DNA of 46,013 nucleotides from Archaeoglobales archaeon (GTDB lineage: Archaea > Halobacteriota > Archaeoglobi > Archaeoglobales > Archaeoglobaceae): the NCBI GenBank assembly GCA_011605865.1, contig JAAOZI010000029.1, forward strand, positions 1 to 46,013, read 5' to 3'. Under the pieces are notes generated by a model. That model was given only the letters and a program-made list of their open reading frames with translations, was not told where the DNA came from and did not search any database. A program made the position numbers and the translations under genes. Positions 26,069 to 34,308 of the stretch are shown here, in pieces. How positions within the stretch are numbered: position 1 is the stretch's first letter; every line of letters begins with the position of its first letter.

Positions 26069-28745
26069 GATATTCGAAGACGACACGAAGAATTTCTTCT
26101 CTGCTTGGTAGGACTGCAACTGCTCCTTGGGCAAGTTCTTTCTTTCCCCCACCACTTCCTTTCGCATATTTACCAACCTTCTTTAATATTTCCCTAGCAT
26201 CGTAATCTTTACCGGCAAATGTCACAACAAATACCTTTCCCTCGCTCTTTGCCATTAGACATCCAACTGCCCCCCTCTTTGAGAGGTAGTCTCCGAGTTT
26301 CAAAAGTTCGTTCATATCCGCGCTTAATATTTCAACTACTACCTTGACTGAATTGAAATCCTCAGCATTTTTAAGCAAAACCTCTCCTTTAATCTTCGCA
26401 AGCTCTTCTTTAAGTCTTTCTATCTCCTTTTTCTGTTCTTTCCACTCTTCAAAAAACCTCTCAACGGTTCTTGGCAGAACTTTTGGTTCAACCCTCAGAA
26501 TTTTGCTCGATTCTTTAAGGATCGCCTCCATTTTTGCAATGGCTTCGATAGCAGCCTCAGCAGTTGCAAATTCGAATCGGAGTACTCCATCTTGAATTGC
26601 ATCAACGTTCAGTATCTTTATCAGGCCGATCTCTCCTGTGCTTGAGCAGTGAGTCCCTCCACAGGCTTGAACGTCGTCTCCAACTTGAACTATTCTTATT
26701 ACCCTTCCCGGAGGAACTCCACCTTGGTAAAGCCTGAAACCGAACTCTCTCTCGGCTTCAATCCTGTCCATCCAGAACCATTTTATTGGCTTGTTCGCGA
26801 ATACTTCTTTGTTTACAATCATTTCGATTCTCCTTATTTCCTCGTCGCTCAGTTTTTTGTAATGGGTTACATCGAGTCTGGCTTTTTCCGCCTCTTTTTT
26901 GGCACCAGCTTGCCATACATGTTTTCCGTAAAGCTTCTGGAGTGTGTACAACAGCAAATGAGTAGCAGAATGATGCCTCATGTGTCTGAGCCTTTTCTCG
27001 GCATCTATAACACCCTTTACCTCTCCCTTTATTTCTTTTGCATTTTCGACTTTATGGAGAACTATTCCGTCAATCTCAAGAACCTTCGAAACAAAGTATT
27101 TTTCACTGTTAGAAATTATGTATCCAGTGTCACTCTCCTGTCCCCCGCTTTCGGGATAAAAAGCGGTTTTATCGAGGATTAGATATCCGTTTTCGAATCC
27201 AAGAACTTTTGCGGTAAATTCAAAAAGCTTCGGATTTTCGTAGTAGAGCTTAGATGTCTTTGGATATACGTTTTTCAGTGTCACTATTTCCTTCTTCTCC
27301 TTTTCGGCCTTGGAATGCATTTTTGCGAGTTCGCTGTAAACGTCAACTTCCTCAACTTCAACTCCTTTTTCTTTTGCAATTCTGTAAACTAGTTCGGCCG
27401 GAAGTCCGTGGGATTCGTAAAATTCTATAAGATCGTCTTTGCCTATCTTCCTCTTTTTCCCTACGGTTCTTTCTACTATCTTTACACCTTTTTCTATGCT
27501 TGTCTTGAACCTTTCTTTTTCGAGCTCTAGAATTTCGTATATCGTTTCCAGAGGGATTTCAAATTTGAATCCAAGCATTTTATTATGCATTTCAACTAGA
27601 TCCGATAGCTCTAGCGATATTTGCAGTTCTTCAGCCAGTCTTAGACTTCTCCTTATCATCAATCTGGCCAGATACCCAGCTCCAGCATTGGAGGGTACTA
27701 ACCCATCTCCAAGCATGAAGAGAATGCATCTGCTGTGATCCGCGAGCGCGTAAACCTTTGCAACGGAATCGATCGTTTGCCTAACTTCATCTATATCCAT
27801 ATCGAATCTCTTTGCAACCTCGAATGGCAGGGAATCTTTTGGAATTCCCAGTCCTGCAAGTTTTGAAGCTTCTGCTATGATATTTCTAAAATCTCTCTTC
27901 TTTAGTTCCTTCAGTCCGCTGGAGCTGTATATCTCGTCTAAAACTCCGTCAAAGATTGCATCGTAAACTGTGGGGCTTCCTTTGCTCATCCAGACGAACC
28001 TTTCGAGACCATAACCTGTGTCGACAATGTAATTCTTCATCCTTCTGTATCTCTCTCCTTTTATCACGATATCGCCATTCTCGCTCAGCTCAAGGTTCAT
28101 GAAGACTAGAGTTGCCAGTTCTAAACCTCTTACTATTGCCTCAAGACAGGGACCAGCATTTCCGCCGCCGGCCCACGGTTCTTCCTTGTATACTATTTCA
28201 TCCCTTTTAACCCCGAGTTTTTCTAGTAGTTCTGTGCAATAAGCTACCGTCTCGTTTTTCCAGTATATCTCTTTTTCTGGGTAGTTAAAGGCATGATGTG
28301 CCATCATCTCGAAGAGAGTCAAATGTCTTCCAGTCCTCCCAACGCTTTCGAGATCGTCTAGCCTTATGCAGGGCTGTGAAATCGTCAGAGGATTTGCCGG
28401 GGGTGGAGCAATGCCAGATGTGACAAATGGCTGAAAATCCGCAATGCTCGCAATGGTTAGATAAATATCATCTCTCCATCTTGCCACAACTGGATACCTT
28501 TCAATTCTCTTGTGTCCCCTCTCCTCAAAGAAGCGCAGGTAAAATTCTCTCATTTCAGAAAGCTCGAAAATGCGGCTGAACGGGGAATTACCAATGAAGG
28601 TGTATCCTCCACAGGGAGGATCGCCGCAGATTTCTCTATCTTCCCTTGTTGTCCAGAAGTATTTTCCGCATTTTGGACACTTTTTTCTAATGAATCCGTT
28701 CTCTTTTAGAAATGAGATATCGAGATACTCCTTTTCTAGCGTCAT
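26052..28745 (-). CDS. alaS: Alanyl-tRNA synthetase, archaeal type
   Basis: Charges tRNA-Ala and edits Ser/Gly mischarging. The 897-residue protein has the archaeal N-terminal zinc-like segment (KKCPKCGKYFWTTRED near 18-33, then CGDPPCGG). The class II core follows with YLRFFEERGHKRIERYPVVARWRDD and a Gly-rich GGGNAGPCLEA. The editing domain has HHSATHLLLYTLQ (about 590-602) and the second metal motif CGGTHCSSTGEIG. A C-terminal domain ends in a GGGKKELAQGAV segment. It is the first gene of the alaS-cofE-ATP-grasp operon and is divergent from dsrC. Confidence 0.97.
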   Translation of the reverse strand: MTLEKEYLDISFLKENGFIRKKCPKCGKYFWTTREDREICGDPPCGGYTFIGNSPFSRIFELSEMREFYLRFFEERGHKRIERYPVVARWRDDIYLTIASIADFQPFVTSGIAPPPANPLTISQPCIRLDDLESVGRTGRHLTLFEMMAHHAFNYPEKEIYWKNETVAYCTELLEKLGVKRDEIVYKEEPWAGGGNAGPCLEAIVRGLELATLVFMNLELSENGDIVIKGERYRRMKNYIVDTGYGLERFVWMSKGSPTVYDAIFDGVLDEIYSSSGLKELKKRDFRNIIAEASKLAGLGIPKDSLPFEVAKRFDMDIDEVRQTIDSVAKVYALADHSRCILFMLGDGLVPSNAGAGYLARLMIRRSLRLAEELQISLELSDLVEMHNKMLGFKFEIPLETIYEILELEKERFKTSIEKGVKIVERTVGKKRKIGKDDLIEFYESHGLPAELVYRIAKEKGVEVEEVDVYSELAKMHSKAEKEKKEIVTLKNVYPKTSKLYYENPKLFEFTAKVLGFENGYLILDKTAFYPESGGQESDTGYIISNSEKYFVSKVLEIDGIVLHKVENAKEIKGEVKGVIDAEKRLRHMRHHSATHLLLYTLQKLYGKHVWQAGAKKEAEKARLDVTHYKKLSDEEIRRIEMIVNKEVFANKPIKWFWMDRIEAEREFGFRLYQGGVPPGRVIRIVQVGDDVQACGGTHCSSTGEIGLIKILNVDAIQDGVLRFEFATAEAAIEAIAKMEAILKESSKILRVEPKVLPRTVERFFEEWKEQKKEIERLKEELAKIKGEVLLKNAEDFNSVKVVVEILSADMNELLKLGDYLSKRGAVGCLMAKSEGKVFVVTFAGKDYDAREILKKVGKYAKGSGGGKKELAQGAVAVLPSREEILRVVFEYLARKS

Positions 28746-28764
28746 TGTGCTCAGTTAAACTCTC

Positions 28765-28775
28765 GGTATATATCA
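28765..28775 (-). promoter_or_regulatory. TATA box of alaS
   Basis: On the minus strand GATATATACC lies about 20-30 bases before the ATG at 28745, in the 100-base divergent gap with dsrC. Confidence 0.5.
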
Positions 28776-28805
28776 TTCTCGTCCTCTGAAATCAAAAATC
28801 GCAAG

Positions 28806-28817
28806 CTATTTATATAA
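28806..28817 (+). promoter_or_regulatory. TATA box of dsrC
   Basis: CTATTTATATAA lies about 35 bases before the ATG at 28846. The transcribed leader carries GGAAGGAG and GGGGTGATT before the start codon, an unusually good ribosome-binding region for this window. Confidence 0.55.
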
Positions 28818-28845
28818 CGGGTGGAAGGAGAAATGGGGTGATTGA

Positions 28846-29196
28846 ATGCCGGAGCTCGAAGTGAAGGGTAAAAAACTGAGGCTCGATGAAGATGGTTTTC
28901 TACAGGACTGGGAGCAGTGGGATGAAGAAGTTGCAAAGGCAATAGCGGCAGATTCAAGGTTTACTCCGCAGCCAATCCTTCAGCTTACGGAGGAACACTG
29001 GAAGGTTATAAGATACCTGAGGGATTATTTCATTAAATATGGTGTAGCCCCGCCCATTAGAATGCTTGTGAAACAGATGAAGAAAGATATAGGACCGCAT
29101 GTAGATCTTCAGTACATCTATAAGTTGTTCCCACAAGGTCCAGCAAAGGACGCCTGTAGGATTGCCGGTTTGCCGAAACCGACCGGCTGCGTTTAA
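28846..29196 (+). CDS. dsrC: DsrC sulfur-carrier protein
   Basis: Substrate protein of dissimilatory sulfite reductase; it carries sulfur as a trisulfide between two C-terminal cysteines. The 116-residue protein has DEDGFLQDWEQWDEEVAKAIA and LTEEHWKVIRYLRDYF, and a C-terminal arm ending KDACRIAGLPKPTGCV. Cys104 and the penultimate Cys115 are 11 positions apart, the full two-cysteine arrangement of true DsrC rather than TusE or RspA paralogues. No dsrAB is in this window; a lone dsrC unit with its own promoter and strong ribosome-binding site is usual. It implies a sulfite- or sulfate-reducing metabolism. Confidence 0.96.
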   Translation: MPELEVKGKKLRLDEDGFLQDWEQWDEEVAKAIAADSRFTPQPILQLTEEHWKVIRYLRDYFIKYGVAPPIRMLVKQMKKDIGPHVDLQYIYKLFPQGPAKDACRIAGLPKPTGCV

Positions 29197-29210
29197 ACTT
29201 TTTTATATTT

Positions 29211-29744
29211 GTGATTTCCGTGGATAGGCTTGCGAGGAGATTGTTGGAAGTAGGGGCTCTGAAATTCGGTGATTTTGTTCTCTCATCTGGAAAAAGGAGC
29301 AATGTTTATGTTGACATCAAGATGGCATCCACTTTTCCGGATATTTTGGAAATGATAGCGGAGGCGATGAGTGAGAAGCTGGTAAATATAGAATTCGACA
29401 AAATCGCGTGCATAGAATTGGGCGGAGTACCTATAGCAACGGCTGTTTCTTTAAAGCTTAGAAAACCGATTATAATTTTCAGAAAAGAGAAGAAAGAACA
29501 CGGCTTAAGTGATGACATGGTTGGAGAACTGAAGCCGGGGGAAAGAGTGGTTGTAGTTGAAGACGTCATAACAACGGGAAAATCGGCCATATCAGTTGCA
29601 AGGAGGGTTGAACATAGAGGGGGAAAAGTTGTTAAGATTTTGGCGGTTGTTGACAGAGAAGAGGGGGAATTGCAGTTTGAAAGTATTTTGAAGTTGAGGG
29701 ATTTAATAAAAATAAAGGATTTCCTCAATTCTTCCAAAACCTAA
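29211..29744 (+). CDS. pyrE: Orotate phosphoribosyltransferase
   Basis: Converts orotate and PRPP to OMP in pyrimidine synthesis. The 177-residue protein has ALKFGDFVLSSGKRSNVYVDIK at its N-terminal orotate-binding part, the CIELGGVPIATAVSLKL loop, and the PRPP motif VVVVEDVITTGKSA (about 116-129). The start is GTG at 29211; a second GTG three codons on is possible. The TTTATATTT just before the start is too close for a TATA box of this gene, so read-through from dsrC may drive it. The last 42 bases overlap the convergent regulator gene. Confidence 0.94.
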   Translation: MISVDRLARRLLEVGALKFGDFVLSSGKRSNVYVDIKMASTFPDILEMIAEAMSEKLVNIEFDKIACIELGGVPIATAVSLKLRKPIIIFRKEKKEHGLSDDMVGELKPGERVVVVEDVITTGKSAISVARRVEHRGGKVVKILAVVDREEGELQFESILKLRDLIKIKDFLNSSKT

Positions 29745-30629
29745 ATCGGTTGCCTCCTTTTCTGCTTCTTCAATTCCAACATTGAAATCGTAGCTGGAAA
29801 GAGATTTCTTTACTATTTCTTTTGGGAATCCTATTATCTCAGCAATTTTTGCCACTCCACTGTTAGCTGAGGATTTGTCGTAATATTTTAGGAAATCTTC
29901 AAACAAATCTCGATTGAGCGTTAGGAAATCCTCATTAACGGCTAGCGAACAGCAAACAAAGTCCCCCAAGATTTCGCTAAAGTGTTCAATACAGCTGAAA
30001 GTCGAAAGATAGGGCTCCCAAATTGCTATTCCTTTGAGTTTCCCGAAGTTCGCTATCATCTCTTCGGGGGAATCAAAAAACTTTATCTCCTCCTTTATAC
30101 CCTTTACTTTTACGTACTTTCTCAACATCCTTTCCATTGTGGAAAATTCGGAGCATCCAAACCCTTTTGCATTTGAAAAAGCTATTCCACTTCCGTTCAT
30201 CGCAACAACCCTGAATATCTTTATGTTTTTCATTAGAACTCCAAAGAATACTTGGGTAATGAATGGAGATGCTAGTATATCCACGCATCCATGAACAAGA
30301 TCTTTTGTTGCCTCTAAGCCGTTCCTGTATAATTTGAATATTGCATTTACTTTTTCTCCGGCATCCACGACTTTAGCGTATTCGCTTGCTTTAAGGAATC
30401 CGATTCTTAGGACACCATCTATCGGTCTCGGGCAATGCTTTATAAGCCAAACTCTGTAGCTTTTCTGCGATACCTCTTCCCTGAAAACGATCCTTTCCTC
30501 CTCTAGCTGGGATAGAATTTCCGAAACGGTTGACTTTGAAAGATTCAATTTTTTTGCTATTTCACTCTGCAAAAGTCCTCTGTCTTTTGCGGATTCGAGC
30601 AGGGAAATTATCCTCTCCTCGGCTCTCAT
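29703..30629 (-). CDS. Winged-helix regulator fused to a substrate-binding-protein-like domain
   Basis: A 308-residue one-component regulator. Residues 1-60 form a winged helix (ERIISLLESAKDRGLLQSEIAKKLNLSKSTVSEILSQLEEE), with the recognition helix around SKSTVSEIL. Residues about 70-300 resemble a periplasmic binding protein of the NMT1/SsuA type (LRIGFLKASEYAKV, GCVDILASPFITQV, AMNGSGIAFSNAKGFGCS, GIAIWEPYLSTF). There is no signal peptide, so the domain is cytoplasmic and probably senses a small molecule. Its ATG overlaps the purB stop (four bases), so a purine- or vitamin-related ligand is conceivable. The ligand and targets are unknown. The architecture is read from motifs and was not tested. 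Confidence 0.78.
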   Translation of the reverse strand: MRAEERIISLLESAKDRGLLQSEIAKKLNLSKSTVSEILSQLEEERIVFREEVSQKSYRVWLIKHCPRPIDGVLRIGFLKASEYAKVVDAGEKVNAIFKLYRNGLEATKDLVHGCVDILASPFITQVFFGVLMKNIKIFRVVAMNGSGIAFSNAKGFGCSEFSTMERMLRKYVKVKGIKEEIKFFDSPEEMIANFGKLKGIAIWEPYLSTFSCIEHFSEILGDFVCCSLAVNEDFLTLNRDLFEDFLKYYDKSSANSGVAKIAEIIGFPKEIVKKSLSSYDFNVGIEEAEKEATDLGFGRIEEILYFY

Positions 30630-31957
30630 TCAAGAACTCTTTTTACCCAATCGACAACCATTTCAACTCTCTCCAATGCTGTGCCGAGATAGTTCTCCGG
30701 CTTGAGTAGTTCAGATAGCTCTTCCTTCGTAAAGTATTGCATAATTTCTCCATCTTTAAGCAGTTCTTCGAGGAGTGAGCTTTTATTGGCGTAGGCCCTC
30801 ATTGAAGCCCTCCTTAGTATTTCGTGGGCAATTTGCCTATCTACTCCCTTTTTTGTCAGGGCAATCATTACCGCCTCGCTCATGTTTAACCCTTTTTGCA
30901 TTTCGAGGTTCTTTCTGACGTTTTCCAGATCGATGGCAATCCCAAGAACAACCTTTATCATTCTTGTTAGGATATGATCTGCAAGAATTGTTGCCTCCAG
31001 AAGCGTAATTCTTTCGGCTGACGAATTTGTCAGATCCCTTTCCTCCCAGAGAATTGCAGACTGATGCTGCGGCTCGGCAAATGCTCTGACTATCCTTGCA
31101 AGTCCGCAAATGTTCTCACTGTCTATGGGATTTCTCTTATGTGGCATTGTGGAACTTCCCACCTGTTTTGCCTCGAACTTTTCCATTAGCTCTCCTACTT
31201 CGCTTCTCTGCAGAATTCGGAAGTTTAGTGCGATTTTCTCTAGCGTGGTGGCCAAATTTGCAAGAAATTCCAGATACTCGCAGTAAATATCTCTTGGGAT
31301 AATTTGGGAAGATATTATTGCAGGCTTGAGATTAAGGACTCTCATTACCTCCTTTTCTATTTCGAAACCGTCTTTTCCAAAGGCTGCCTGAGTTCCAACG
31401 GCTCCGTTCATTTTTCCAACAAGTAGTCTCTCCTTTATCTGTTGCAACCTTATATAATGTCTAGCAACTTCTGACGCCCAGAGAGCAAATCTGAATCCAT
31501 AAGTTGTTGGTAGGGCAGCTTGTCCATGAGTTCTGCCGAGACAGACAACATTTTTGAATTCAAGTGCTTTCTCGGCCAAGATTCTACCTAGCTTTTTTAT
31601 CTTTTCCTCTAGTATTAGAACGCTGTCCCTGAGCTGCGTTGCTGTTGCCGTATCAATTATGTCATTTGAAGTCGCCCCAAAGTGTATCCATCTGCAATCT
31701 GAAACCTCTCCAATCGCTTTAACTAAAGCCATTATATCGTGCCTTATTTCTTCCTCTATTTCCTTTACCCTTTCGGGCTTAATCTTTCTGGCATTCTTTC
31801 GAACCCTCTCAACTTCATCTTTGCTTAGGTATCCCATTTTTGAAAGAGCTTTCAAAAGTGCGATTTCTACCCAGATCATTCTTCTTATCTTACTTTCTTC
31901 GCTCCAAATCCTTTTCATTTCTTTTGTTCCGTACCGATATTCGATGGGATGAATCAC
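30626..31957 (-). CDS. purB: Adenylosuccinate lyase
   Basis: Cleaves SAICAR and adenylosuccinate in purine synthesis. The 443-residue protein starts HPIEYRYGTKEMKRIWSEESKI and has the fumarase/aspartase-superfamily signature GSSTMPHKRNPIDSENI (about 271-287), the catalytic His segment CLGRTHGQAALPTTYG (about 140-155) and IHFGATSNDIIDTA (about 91-104). The length is typical. It overlaps the regulator gene by four bases on its 3' side, so both are read from a promoter upstream of purB or further in trm56. The short gap to trm56 (31958-31967) supports an operon. Confidence 0.96.
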   Translation of the reverse strand: MIHPIEYRYGTKEMKRIWSEESKIRRMIWVEIALLKALSKMGYLSKDEVERVRKNARKIKPERVKEIEEEIRHDIMALVKAIGEVSDCRWIHFGATSNDIIDTATATQLRDSVLILEEKIKKLGRILAEKALEFKNVVCLGRTHGQAALPTTYGFRFALWASEVARHYIRLQQIKERLLVGKMNGAVGTQAAFGKDGFEIEKEVMRVLNLKPAIISSQIIPRDIYCEYLEFLANLATTLEKIALNFRILQRSEVGELMEKFEAKQVGSSTMPHKRNPIDSENICGLARIVRAFAEPQHQSAILWEERDLTNSSAERITLLEATILADHILTRMIKVVLGIAIDLENVRKNLEMQKGLNMSEAVMIALTKKGVDRQIAHEILRRASMRAYANKSSLLEELLKDGEIMQYFTKEELSELLKPENYLGTALERVEMVVDWVKRVLE

Positions 31958-31967
31958 AGTTCATATT

Positions 31968-32477
31968 TTATTCGAGTTTTAAAACCTTTTTACCCCTCTC
32001 GCATGGTATTACCTTAATTTTTGCGTCCTTGAACTCGATCGTGAAAACCTTGTTCAGCACTAGATACAAAAAAACAGCCAATGCTGCCACCTCGCTGTGT
32101 GGCTGAAGACCTATTGAAATGTTCATGTCACAAAGCTCGTAGACTTCCTTAGGGACTTTTTCGGATCCTACTACGACTAATATTTTTTCTGCTTTTTTGA
32201 TTTCATCTAGTTTTTCCGGCAGCGGAGTTCCATACATTGTAAGATGTATCTTTAGGCCGTCGAATGTTTTAAGCAAATTTCTCCACTCTGCTGTTTCTAT
32301 AAAGAAGTTCCCGCCCCATCTTTCAACTACTTTTTTAACGCTTTCGAATAGACTTTTGTCAAATTTGTCGAAATAAATCCCTTCTGCGCCAAAAGCCCTT
32401 GCTGTTAGGGCTACATGCGTTGATATTCTCTGGTCTCTGTTGATTCTGTGGCCAAGGCGGAGAACGTAGACTTTCAC
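31968..32477 (-). CDS. trm56: tRNA (cytidine(56)-2'-O)-methyltransferase
   Basis: Archaea-specific SPOUT enzyme that 2'-O-methylates C56 in the T-loop. From the GTG at 32477 the protein is 169 residues. It starts VYVLRLGHRINRDQRISTHVALTARAFGA and has the SAM-binding trefoil-knot region VVVGSEKVPKEVYELCDMNISIGLQPHSEVAALAVFL near the end. A TTG start at 32516 would add 13 Lys-rich residues but lies upstream of the expected transcript start. It is divergent from the DUF22-like gene and shares its palindromic TATA box. Confidence 0.93.
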   Translation of the reverse strand: MKVYVLRLGHRINRDQRISTHVALTARAFGAEGIYFDKFDKSLFESVKKVVERWGGNFFIETAEWRNLLKTFDGLKIHLTMYGTPLPEKLDEIKKAEKILVVVGSEKVPKEVYELCDMNISIGLQPHSEVAALAVFLYLVLNKVFTIEFKDAKIKVIPCERGKKVLKLE

Positions 32478-32524
32478 GGCTTTCTTTTTTAATTTAAAGT
32501 TTTTTAACTTTTGCAAATCGAAAA

Positions 32525-32534
32525 GTTTATAAAC
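32525..32534. promoter_or_regulatory. Palindromic TATA box shared by trm56 and the DUF22-like gene
   Basis: GTTTATAAAC is a perfect 10-base palindrome between the divergent genes. It is 33 bases before the ATG at 32567 and 48 bases from the GTG at 32477, so it can direct transcription both ways. GAAGGTGG precedes the 32567 start. Confidence 0.6.
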
Positions 32535-32566
32535 AATAACGTTTAATTATTAATGAAGGTGGAATA

Positions 32567-33862
32567 ATGGATGTTACATTAAAGTATTGGGTCGATGTGT
32601 TCGGTGGAAAGTTGGATAAGCTGGAAATAAAGCTTAAACCATTTGGATTTAGAATGGCACCAGTTACACAGTTGAAAACGCTGGTAGCTGACAGGGATAC
32701 TGTGGTTGAGAAAGGAAAACCAGCAATTGTGAAAGTTCAAACAATAACATTGCCTGCGAACACAATAGTAGGACCGCTCAACATAATGCGCCACGCACTT
32801 GGTAGTGTGCTGGATGTAGTAGAATGCGGCATTCCTACAAGAGTCGAGGAAGATAAGTGCATAAATAACGTTGTTTTCTTACCCATAGACAACGGAGAGA
32901 TAAAGAAAGGCGACATAGTCGGTGTTTTAAAAGTTTTCTTCGTTAAAACTGGTTTGGTTGGAAAAACGCTTGGATTGGGATCAGCCAAAGTTGAAGTGAT
33001 CAAGGAGAAAGTTTCTGGTAACCTTGTTTGGAGGGATGATGGAAATATTTACAGAGAGAAAGTCGAAGTAGAGGATATAAGTTATGGAAAGACGCATATC
33101 GCTACCTGGGAGCCGGTGGTTTCTGAGGAAGAATTGAAAGTTCATCCCGGCGAAGTTAGAAGGATAAGAATAAGGGAAATTAGACTTCCGCCGAACACCG
33201 TCGTTGTTCCTATTGGTTTCATGATGAATGCATATGGCTCTCTGGTGGATGTAATTGAAGTAGGGAAACCTTCAAGGGCTGAGAAAGAGAAGATGATAAC
33301 GGAAGCGATTTTCTTAGCTGTAGAGGACGGAAAAATTGAAAAAGGAGACATGCTGGGAGTTCTCTGTGTTTACTACATTGGTCTAGAAGACTTCAAACCT
33401 CTGATAACTGGAGAAAAGAAGGAGTTTGCGATGGTATACCGCAGCGGAGGAGGGGTAATAAGAAAAGCTATGAAAATGGATCCCTTTGGATTCAGAAGGT
33501 CCCCAGTTGGTAGATGGGAACCGATAATTGCCGATGAGAAGAAAAAACTGGAGAAGAACAAGCCACGCAAAGTTGCGATCAAAAAGATAAGGCTGCCGAG
33601 GAATACGCTTATCTACCCGATGGGTATAATGAGAAATCCCTATGCGGTTTTCATCGATGCAGTTCTTGAGAAAGCCAGTAGAGTTGAGGAGGAAAAAACA
33701 ATAAGTCAAGCAGTTATTCTGCCACTTCTTGACGGAGAAGTTGAAAAAGGGGATATTCTTGGAATAGTAAACATTTACGAAGTGGAGGTAAGTTCTATCG
33801 AGAAACTTAAAACTTGGATCGGTGAATGGATAGAAGCTCAGCAAAGAATTCTATACGAATAA
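32567..33862 (+). CDS. Protein of three tandem DUF22-like repeats
   Basis: A 431-residue soluble protein of unknown function built from three homologous units of about 100 residues: roughly 25-128, 171-272 and 306-407. Each runs P/S-FG followed by a W/L-EP/KT segment, an IRLPxNT strand, a GxMxxxxGxxxDVxE segment, a basic KxSRxE stretch, and E(I/V)xKGD(I/M)LGVL at the end. The most conserved marks are TLPANT/RLPPNT/RLPRNT and KKGDIVGVL/EKGDMLGVL/EKGDILGIV. From memory it matches archaeal DUF22, described as occurring in tandem copies; this is not verified. There is no signal peptide or membrane segment. Confidence 0.82.
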   Translation: MDVTLKYWVDVFGGKLDKLEIKLKPFGFRMAPVTQLKTLVADRDTVVEKGKPAIVKVQTITLPANTIVGPLNIMRHALGSVLDVVECGIPTRVEEDKCINNVVFLPIDNGEIKKGDIVGVLKVFFVKTGLVGKTLGLGSAKVEVIKEKVSGNLVWRDDGNIYREKVEVEDISYGKTHIATWEPVVSEEELKVHPGEVRRIRIREIRLPPNTVVVPIGFMMNAYGSLVDVIEVGKPSRAEKEKMITEAIFLAVEDGKIEKGDMLGVLCVYYIGLEDFKPLITGEKKEFAMVYRSGGGVIRKAMKMDPFGFRRSPVGRWEPIIADEKKKLEKNKPRKVAIKKIRLPRNTLIYPMGIMRNPYAVFIDAVLEKASRVEEEKTISQAVILPLLDGEVEKGDILGIVNIYEVEVSSIEKLKTWIGEWIEAQQRILYE

Positions 33863-34308
33863 ATCTGCTGTAGGTAGCCGCCATATCCGTGTTGAAAACT
33901 TTGTTTAGTTTTCTCTTAACCCTTGTTTCCGTTATTTCCAACTGAGTACAGTCAACTTCATTCCATAGCTTTAAAACCTAGCAGCTTTAGTATTTCCTCA
34001 GCTTCAACGCCTGCATTCCAAAATTTGCCCTCAAAGACTCTCTACGGCAGATTACAACCCTTTGCAACTCTTCTTCTGCCTTAAAAGTGGGTTTTCAGCT
34101 ATAAAGTTAAAACTAGTTTTTTTAGTGGTATTAGGTAGAGATCAATTAGTTTCAGACGGAAATTTTGAATGCAAAATGAACTGGAAATCTGACTTCCTGA
34201 CCGCTTTTTCCCGTTTTTTATTGAGTTGAAAAGAGAATTTTCCGAACTTTGGCCATGAGAGCTTTAAACTGTTAAGAAAGCTATTTTTGTCTTGGGTTAA
34301 CTATTTTT
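33863..34308. other. 446-base intergenic region, possibly with a decayed minus-strand gene
   Basis: No intact gene is seen. On the minus strand between about 34090 and 33960, two frames carry protein-like sequence in succession: AEEELQRVVICRRESL, then after a shift GKFWNAGVEAEEILKLLGF before a stop. This could be a decayed small gene of unknown family. The 3' end of the region (34200-34308) is AT-rich and leads into the GTG start of speE; no clear TATA box is seen. Confidence 0.3.
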
